Positions 52,068-57,168 of a DNA stretch of 57,168 nt are shown here, one piece after another. Within the stretch, counting starts at the first letter, position 1. Every line of letters starts with the position of its first letter. The DNA lies in the NCBI GenBank assembly GCA_028290945.1, contig JAQGIV010000137.1:1-57168 (forward strand), in the 5' to 3' direction. A program made the translations under genes and the position numbers. Source of the DNA: Phenylobacterium sp. GTDB taxonomy: Bacteria > Pseudomonadota > Alphaproteobacteria > Caulobacterales > Caulobacteraceae. Under the pieces are notes generated by a model. That model was not told the DNA's origin. It saw only the letters and a program-made list of their open reading frames with translations, and ran no database searches.

Positions 52068-53459
52068 TCAATTTTCAAGCTTCGCCGAGGCGAGCCTGGG
52101 AAAACTCACCCGCGCGACCAATCCCGGCCCGTTGTCGGCCAGCTCCAGCTCCGCGTGATGCAGCTGGGCGATGGCCTGCACCATCGAAAGCCCCAGGCCG
52201 GCGCCCGGCGTCGTGCGGCTGCTGTCCAGCCGATAGAAGCGGCGCACCACCTTCTCCCGCTCCTCCTCCGGCACCCCCGGGCCGTTGTCGGCGACGGCGA
52301 TCACCGCGCGCGGCCCGTCCGCCGTGGCGCTGAGCACCACCTTGCCCGGGGAGGGCGCGTGGACGAAGGCGTTTTCCACCAGGTTGGAGATCAATTGCGC
52401 CAGCAGGCCCTCGTCGCCGTCGATGGTCAGGCCGGGCGCGATCTGGGCGGAGAGCTGCTTGCCCTCGTCCTCGGCCACCGGCTCATAGATCTGGCGGACG
52501 CGGTCCATCAATTCGGAGAGGTTCACCGGGCCGAACGCCTGGCTGCCGCTGCCGCCTTCCACCTGGGCGATGCGCAGCAGGGCGCTGAAGGTCGCCAGGA
52601 TCTCCTCGATCTGGCCCAGCGCCTCGTGCACCAGGGCGTCGCGGTCGGGATTGGCGCCCTCGTCGATCAGCGCCTCCTCGAGCCGTCGCCGCAGCCGGGT
52701 GAGCGGCGTGCGCAGGTCGTGGGCGATGTCGCTGGAGACCTGGCGTAGGCCCTCCATCAGCCCCTGCATGCGGTCGAGCATGGCGTTGAGGCTGGCCGAC
52801 AGGCGGTCGAACTCGTCGCCCATGCCGATGGTCGGCAGCCGCTCGTCCAGCCGGCCTTCCATGATCCGCACGGCGGCGGCGTTGACCCGGTCGATGCGGG
52901 CCAGGAAGCGCCAGCCCACGAGGATCGCCGCGCCCATCGACAGCAGTCCGACCAGGACGCCGGCGAAGATGGTGGTGGACATCATCGTCTCGCGCAGCTC
53001 GTGGAAGGCATAGGTGCTGCGGCCGACCACCAGCATGCCGCCCCCGGGCAGGATGGCGCCGAGCGTGCGGATCTCGTCGGTTTCGCCGGAGAATTCACGG
53101 CTCTCGGCGGGGGCGGGGATCTCGATCTCGCTCCAGCCGGAGCGGGCCGAGGCGATCGGCAGGTCGCCGGCCAGCACGCCGCCGGTGCGGCCGAACACCA
53201 GGTAGTGGAACTCCTGGGAGCCGAGCGCCCGCTGGCGCTCGCGGACCAGCTGGGCGACGCCGGCGTCCTGGCCGCCCGGCGCGGTGCGCAGCAGCAGCTG
53301 GACCTCGTTGGCGACGTCGGTGCGCAGCGAATGGCGGGCGTAGTTGGAGATGGTGAACTCGAAGATCGCCACCAGCACCGCCGCGCTGATCGCGAACAGC
53401 AGCGCATAGGCCGTCGCCAGGCGGAAGGCCGCCGTTCCCGTGATCCTAGGCGTCCGCAT
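52068..53459 (-). CDS. Membrane sensor histidine kinase of the RND operon
   Basis: 463 residues: TM1 at about 12-35, a periplasmic domain at about 36-165, TM2 (TTIFAGVLVGLLSMGAAILV), HAMP, HisKA with SSDIAHDLRTPLTRLRRRL, and HATPase with LISNLVENAFVHAP, DNGPGVP and GAGLGLSMVQAI. It likely senses envelope or efflux-related stress and phosphorylates the adjacent regulator. The 14-bp overlap with the regulator gene indicates coupled synthesis. Confidence 0.93.
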   Translation of the reverse strand: MRTPRITGTAAFRLATAYALLFAISAAVLVAIFEFTISNYARHSLRTDVANEVQLLLRTAPGGQDAGVAQLVRERQRALGSQEFHYLVFGRTGGVLAGDLPIASARSGWSEIEIPAPAESREFSGETDEIRTLGAILPGGGMLVVGRSTYAFHELRETMMSTTIFAGVLVGLLSMGAAILVGWRFLARIDRVNAAAVRIMEGRLDERLPTIGMGDEFDRLSASLNAMLDRMQGLMEGLRQVSSDIAHDLRTPLTRLRRRLEEALIDEGANPDRDALVHEALGQIEEILATFSALLRIAQVEGGSGSQAFGPVNLSELMDRVRQIYEPVAEDEGKQLSAQIAPGLTIDGDEGLLAQLISNLVENAFVHAPSPGKVVLSATADGPRAVIAVADNGPGVPEEEREKVVRRFYRLDSSRTTPGAGLGLSMVQAIAQLHHAELELADNGPGLVARVSFPRLASAKLEN

Positions 53460-54123
53460 CGATCCGATAGCCGGCGCCGCGGACAGTCTGGATGAGGTCG
53501 CGGCCGAAGCCGCGGTCCACCTTGGCGCGGATGCGGCTCATGTGGCTCTCGACGATGTTGGACTTGGGGTCGAAGTGGAACGACCAGACATGCTCCAGCA
53601 GCATGGTGCGGGTGACCACCTGGCCGGCGTGCAGCATCAGGTATTCGAGCAGCCGGAACTCCTGCGGCTTCAGCTCGATGCGGCGGCCGGCGCGGGTCAC
53701 GGTGCGCTTCAGGAGGTCGAGCTCCAGGTCGACCGCCCGCAGCAGGGTCTTCACCTCGCTGATCGGTGGGCGGCGGGCCAGGGCGTTGACCCGGGCGGTG
53801 AGCTCGGTGAAGGCGAAGGGCTTGGTCAGGTAGTCGTCGCCGCCGGCTTCCAGACCCTCCACCCGGTCGCCCACCCCGCTGACCGCGGTGAGGAACAGGA
53901 CGGGGGTCCGGACGCCGGCGGCGCGCAGCGACTTGACGGTTTTCAGGCCGTCCATGCCCGGGACCATGCGGTCCACGATCATGACGTCGTAGGATTCGTC
54001 GGAAGCCAGGTGGAAGGCGTCGCGGCCGTCGGTGCAGACGTCCACCACGTGACCGGCCTCGGACAGCCCACGCTTCACGTAGGCGGCCGTATCCGGCTCA
54101 TCTTCCAGCACCAGGACCTTCAA
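53446..54123 (-). CDS. OmpR-family response regulator of the RND operon
   Basis: 225 residues: receiver with D51 (VMIVDRMVPGMDG), LFLTAVSG and KPFAF, and a winged-helix domain with LKPQEFRLLEYLMLHAGQVV and SNIVESHMSRIRAKVD. The PmrA/QseB/CusR style fits control of an efflux operon. It is upstream of kinase, TolC-like gene, adaptor and pump on the same strand, so it probably controls this operon. Confidence 0.93.
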   Translation of the reverse strand: MKVLVLEDEPDTAAYVKRGLSEAGHVVDVCTDGRDAFHLASDESYDVMIVDRMVPGMDGLKTVKSLRAAGVRTPVLFLTAVSGVGDRVEGLEAGGDDYLTKPFAFTELTARVNALARRPPISEVKTLLRAVDLELDLLKRTVTRAGRRIELKPQEFRLLEYLMLHAGQVVTRTMLLEHVWSFHFDPKSNIVESHMSRIRAKVDRGFGRDLIQTVRGAGYRIDADA

Positions 54124-54165
54124 GAGGGCTCTCCGCCGCCTAGGCTTCCAACAATCGGCGCATCC

Positions 54166-54474
54166 TTAGTCCGGATGCGCGCCTTCCTTGGCGTTTTCCA
54201 GGACCTTGCCGGTCATGGCATCGACGCCGACCTCATAGGTCACGCCCTTCGACTTCACGTCAAAGGAGTAGCGCAGGCCGGTGCCGCCCTTTTCCTTCTC
54301 CAGCTCCTGGTCGACGATCTGGCCGGGGTGGGCCTTGAGCGCGGTGGCGCGGGCCTGTTCCAGCGTCACCTTGGCGGTGGCGAGGTATTCGGAGCCCGCC
54401 ATGGGCTTGCCGGCGGCCAGCGCCGCGGCGGGCAGGAGCAGCGACATCACGGCCGCCAGTTGAATCATACGCAT
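54166..54474 (-). CDS. PepSY domain periplasmic protein
   Basis: A 102-residue precursor: signal peptide (LAAVMSLLLPAAALAAG) and one PepSY domain (KVTLEQARATALKAHPGQ, YSFDVKSKGVTYEVGVDAMTGKVLE). PepSY proteins next to two-component genes are often regulated targets that bind the sensor or inhibit a periplasmic enzyme. It is the first gene of the operon, 42 bp before the regulator. GGAG lies 7 nt upstream of the ATG. Confidence 0.9.
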   Translation of the reverse strand: MRMIQLAAVMSLLLPAAALAAGKPMAGSEYLATAKVTLEQARATALKAHPGQIVDQELEKEKGGTGLRYSFDVKSKGVTYEVGVDAMTGKVLENAKEGAHPD

Positions 54475-54580
54475 TCGGAAACTCCGCTAGTTGAGGCCCG
54501 CAGAATACGCCCGTCCAGATGGCGAGGGTCTTGTCGGCGGATTGTCATTCGTCAAGGAACGCGGCGGTTCCGAGGCAGGA

Positions 54581-54901
54581 TTACAGGCCCGCGCGCCCTG
54601 CAACGCTGGCCGCGGACGGGGCCCGCGGCTCCGGTTCGTCGACGCAGTCGAAGCTCATGGACATGTTCGTCGCCCCGCGCAGGCGGAACGACTGGTTGAG
54701 CCGGGCGCAATAGTGGCGGGCGTCCAGCATCGGATCGTCGCCGGCCCAGCGGAGGCGGTAGGTGATGGTGCTGCCGCGCACCAGGCTCGGCTGGGCATAG
54801 TCGTTGGAGGCCTCGCCCATCGCCGCGCAGCCGCTGGCCAGGCCCCCCAGCAGCAGCGCCTGCGCACAGGTCAGCAGCACCGCGGTCGCGCGCCTGGACA
54901 T
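54581..54901 (-). CDS. Small lipoprotein, unknown function
   Basis: A 106-residue precursor with lipobox LASGC (Cys near 25). The mature part contains TITYRLRWAGDDPMLDARHYCAR and a second Cys, suggesting a small disulfide-linked or Cys-containing periplasmic domain. GAGAGGAA before the ATG supports the start. It is separated from the PepSY gene by 106 bp and divergent from the glycosyltransferase gene. Family not recognised. Confidence 0.7.
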   Translation of the reverse strand: MSRRATAVLLTCAQALLLGGLASGCAAMGEASNDYAQPSLVRGSTITYRLRWAGDDPMLDARHYCARLNQSFRLRGATNMSMSFDCVDEPEPRAPSAASVAGRAGL

Positions 54902-55084
54902 GCCGTTCCTCTCGCCTCGGACCTTCGATCGATGGTCCGCCCGCGACAAAGACGCCGCCGGGGGCCGCAAACCGCAACTATCTGCCGCGCCGATATGGAC
55001 GCGCGGCGTCGGCGTCGTCACCATGCGCAAGATCGCCGGCTCGGCCGGTTCTTCAGCTGCAGGCGTCGTTTGCCAGGTTTCGAT

Positions 55085-56200
55085 ATGCATGACCGCGACA
55101 GGCCGGTCCCGGCCCGCCACGAGGCGCGGCCCCTTGAGCTCAGCGTCGTGGTCCCGACCTTCGAAGAGGCGGCCAATGTGGCGCCGCTGGTGGAGGCGCT
55201 GGACGCCGCCCTGAAGGGCATCGCCTGGCAGGTGGTGTTCGTCGACGACGATTCCCCCGACGGCACCGCCGAGGCGGCCAAGTCGCTGGCCCGCAGCGAT
55301 CCGCGGGTGCAGTGCCTGCGCCGCGTCGGGCGCCGCGGCCTGGCTGGCGCGGTCATCGAGGGCGCCCTGTTGAGCGCCGCGCCCTACGTGGCGGTGATGG
55401 ACGCCGACTTCCAGCACGACGAGAAGCTGCTGCCGGAGATGCTGGCCCTGCTGCGCAAGGGCAGCCTCGATGCGGTGATCGGCAGCCGCTACCTGCCCAC
55501 CGGCTCGCACGTGGTGGCCGCGCTGGCCGGGCGTCGCCGCTGGGGCAGCCGGCTGGCCAACTGGCTGGGCCGCAAGGCGCTGTCGGTGGAGCTGACCGAT
55601 CCGGTGAGCGGCTTCTTCATGGTCCGCCGCGAGGTCATCGACGGGGTGGCGGGCAAGCTGTCGCCGGCCGGCTTCAAGGTGCTGTTCGACTTGCTGGCCT
55701 CGCAGCCCGAGCCGCCGCGGTGCCTGGAGCTGTCCTATGAATTCCGCGAGCGGCGGGCCGGGGTCAGCAAGCTGGATCACGGCGTCGTCGCCCACTACCT
55801 CAGCCTGCTCGCCTCCAAGCTCAGCCACGACCTGATCTCGCCGCGCGCGGTGATGTTCGGCATGGTCGGCGCGAGCGGCGTCGTGGTGCACTTGGCGGTG
55901 CTGAGGGCGGCGCTCGGCCTCGGCTTCGAGGGCGCCCAGGTCCTGGCGGCGGTGGCGGCCATGACCTCGAACTACCTGATCAACAACGTCGTCACCTATC
56001 GCGACCGCCGCAAGACCGGCTGGGCGCTGCTGACCGGCTACCTGCGGTTCTGCGCGCTGTGCGGCGCGGGCCTGGCGGCGAACCTCGCGGTGGCCGCCCT
56101 GCTGCAGGAGCACTTCCACATCTGGTGGCTCTCCGGCCTCGGCGGCGCGGCGGTGGGCGCGGCCTGGAACTATGTGACGACCTCGCTGGCCGTCTGGTGA
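55085..56200 (+). CDS. GT2 polyprenol-phosphate glycosyltransferase fused to GtrA-like membrane domain
   Basis: About 371 residues. The first 230 are a GT-A fold glycosyltransferase of the DPM1/polyprenol-phosphate mannosyltransferase group (SVVVPTFEEAANV, FVDDDSPDGT, MDADFQHDEKLLPEM, VIGSRYLPTGSH). The last 120 form four membrane helices of the GtrA family (ISPRAVMFGMVGASGVVVHL, MTSNYLINNVVTYRDR). It would load a sugar on a lipid carrier and help flip it. The stop overlaps the GT39-type gene by 4 bp (GTGA), which would use such a lipid-linked sugar. Start ATG 55085. Confidence 0.92.
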   Translation: MHDRDRPVPARHEARPLELSVVVPTFEEAANVAPLVEALDAALKGIAWQVVFVDDDSPDGTAEAAKSLARSDPRVQCLRRVGRRGLAGAVIEGALLSAAPYVAVMDADFQHDEKLLPEMLALLRKGSLDAVIGSRYLPTGSHVVAALAGRRRWGSRLANWLGRKALSVELTDPVSGFFMVRREVIDGVAGKLSPAGFKVLFDLLASQPEPPRCLELSYEFRERRAGVSKLDHGVVAHYLSLLASKLSHDLISPRAVMFGMVGASGVVVHLAVLRAALGLGFEGAQVLAAVAAMTSNYLINNVVTYRDRRKTGWALLTGYLRFCALCGAGLAANLAVAALLQEHFHIWWLSGLGGAAVGAAWNYVTTSLAVW

Positions 56201-57168
56201 CCCTGGACCGCAAATCGGCCCAGCTGGCGCTCCTCTGGATCGCCCTGGCGGCGACGCTCGTCCGCCTCGCCCCGGCCGCCCTGGTCCACCTCACCGAGGA
56301 CGAGGCCTACTACCGGCTGTGGGCGCAGCACCTGCAGTGGGGCTACTACGACCACCCGCCGATGACCGCCTGGTGGATCGCGCTGGGCCAGGCGATGGTC
56401 GGCGACACCCCGCTGGGCGTGCGGCTGCTGCCGACCCTGGCGGTCGGCGCCACCACCTGGCTGCTGGGCGACCTGGCGCTGCAGCTCGGGGAGAACCGGG
56501 CCACCGCGCTGCGCGCCGCGGTCTGGTACAACGCCACCCTGCTGGTGGCGGTCGGCGGCTTCCTCGCCACCCCCGACGCGCCGACCAGCTTCTTCTGGGT
56601 GCTGACCCTGTGGAGCATCGCCCGCGCCGCCCAGGGGCGGGCCGCCTGGTGGCTGGCGGCCGGCGCGGCGGCGGGGCTGGCCCTGCTCTCCAAATACTCC
56701 GGCCTGTTCCTGGCGCCCGGCGTGCTGCTCTGGATGGTCATGGACGCCAAGGCGCGGCCGTGGCTGCGGCGCTGGCAGCCGTGGGCGGCGGCGCTGATCG
56801 CCGCGGCGGTGTTCGCGCCGAACATCTGGTGGAACGCGCAGCACCACTGGATCACCTTCGCCAAGCAGTTCGGCCGCGCGGCGCCGGAGCCGTTGCAGCT
56901 CGGCCGCGTGCCGGAGTTCCTGCTGACCCAATTCTTCCTGCTGAACCCGCTGGTGGCGGTGTTCGGCGTGCGCGGCGCCGTCCAGGCCTTCATCGACGCG
57001 CGCCGCGGGACGCCGCCGCGCAGCCTGCTGGCGATCGCCAGCGCCCTGCCGTTCTTGGCCTATCTGCTGGTCCACAGCCTGCACGCCCGCGTCCAGGGGC
57101 ACTGGCCGGCGCCGGTCTATGCGCCGCTGGCGCTGTGCGCCGCGGCGGCCGCCGAGCGGTTCGGCGCG
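56197..57168 (+). CDS. GT39 (ArnT/PMT-like) lipid-linked-sugar glycosyltransferase, 3' end outside window
   Basis: A membrane protein of at least 324 residues, open to the window end. Near the start is the catalytic Asp-Glu region of GT39, TEDEAYYRLWAQHL followed by YYDHPPMTAWW, typical of ArnT-like transferases. Many hydrophobic helices follow. It uses a polyprenol-phosphate sugar as donor, which the preceding gene can supply. GTG start within the overlap with the previous stop. Target (lipid A, glycan or protein) cannot be told. Confidence 0.85.
   Translation, partial: MTLDRKSAQLALLWIALAATLVRLAPAALVHLTEDEAYYRLWAQHLQWGYYDHPPMTAWWIALGQAMVGDTPLGVRLLPTLAVGATTWLLGDLALQLGENRATALRAAVWYNATLLVAVGGFLATPDAPTSFFWVLTLWSIARAAQGRAAWWLAAGAAAGLALLSKYSGLFLAPGVLLWMVMDAKARPWLRRWQPWAAALIAAAVFAPNIWWNAQHHWITFAKQFGRAAPEPLQLGRVPEFLLTQFFLLNPLVAVFGVRGAVQAFIDARRGTPPRSLLAIASALPFLAYLLVHSLHARVQGHWPAPVYAPLALCAAAAAERFGA

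Overview
The window is GC-rich (roughly 70% by eye), densely packed alphaproteobacterial chromosome. The PhoR/PhoB/Pst proteins, a TonB-dependent receptor, HWE-family and multi-PAS kinases, and a DUF4402 protein pair together suggest Caulobacteraceae (Phenylobacterium/Caulobacter type). This assignment comes from protein style, not from a marker gene. Only 4.2-5.5 kb stands out as clearly lower in GC.

Region 1 (1-23.9 kb) is a phosphate-starvation block. It holds the 3' end of phoR (with an apparent internal deletion), a first phoU-phoB pair, a PlcP/LpxH-like metallophosphoesterase, an OprP/OprO-type porin, two pstS genes, pstC-pstA-pstB and a second phoU. A Nudix hydrolase and an NptA-type Na/Pi cotransporter with a PhoU-like tail follow. 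Pho-box-like repeats (TGTCA twice, 11 bp apart) lie before phoU1, the metallophosphoesterase, the porin and the Nudix gene, with weaker ones before both pstS genes. This suggests one PhoB regulon coupling import, lipid remodelling and phosphate salvage. Between them sit a low-GC cassette (2TM-GAF protein plus a 68-residue protein), two sensor kinases, two single-domain receivers, an alpha/beta hydrolase and a tandem pair of small paralogues.

Region 2 (22-34 kb) is mostly housekeeping and accessory genes: DUF885 peptidase, RTX protein, radC, FMN reductase with a divergent HxlR regulator and palindromic operator, map, methyltransferase, sfsA, a CinA-like protein, an orphan ParA-type ATPase with a consensus DnaA box upstream, and a double TetR regulator.

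Region 3 (34-35.8 kb) holds two tandem DUF4402 secreted proteins with a shared upstream motif at the same distance, then tRNA-Leu(UAA).

Region 4 (35.8-46.5 kb) looks like a dedicated uptake and sensing system. It contains a histidine kinase, TonB receptor, YncE-like propeller, OmpR-family regulator, 2-hydroxycarboxylate transporter, a secreted protein made of two copies of an unrecognised domain, a second YncE-like propeller and a one-copy version of the same domain. A direct repeat (TTCAGG, 22 bp apart, with a degenerate AGG copy midway) precedes three of its transcription units and defines a candidate regulon. This is my best candidate for an undescribed system; I infer a 2-hydroxycarboxylate such as citrate as the ligand.

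Region 5 (46.5-54.5 kb) is one minus-strand operon: PepSY protein, OmpR regulator, kinase, TolC-like protein, RND adaptor and RND pump. The window ends with a lipoprotein, a GT2-GtrA fusion and a GT39-type transferase cut by the window edge. Five convergent gene pairs in the window overlap by exactly 4 bp at their stop codons.
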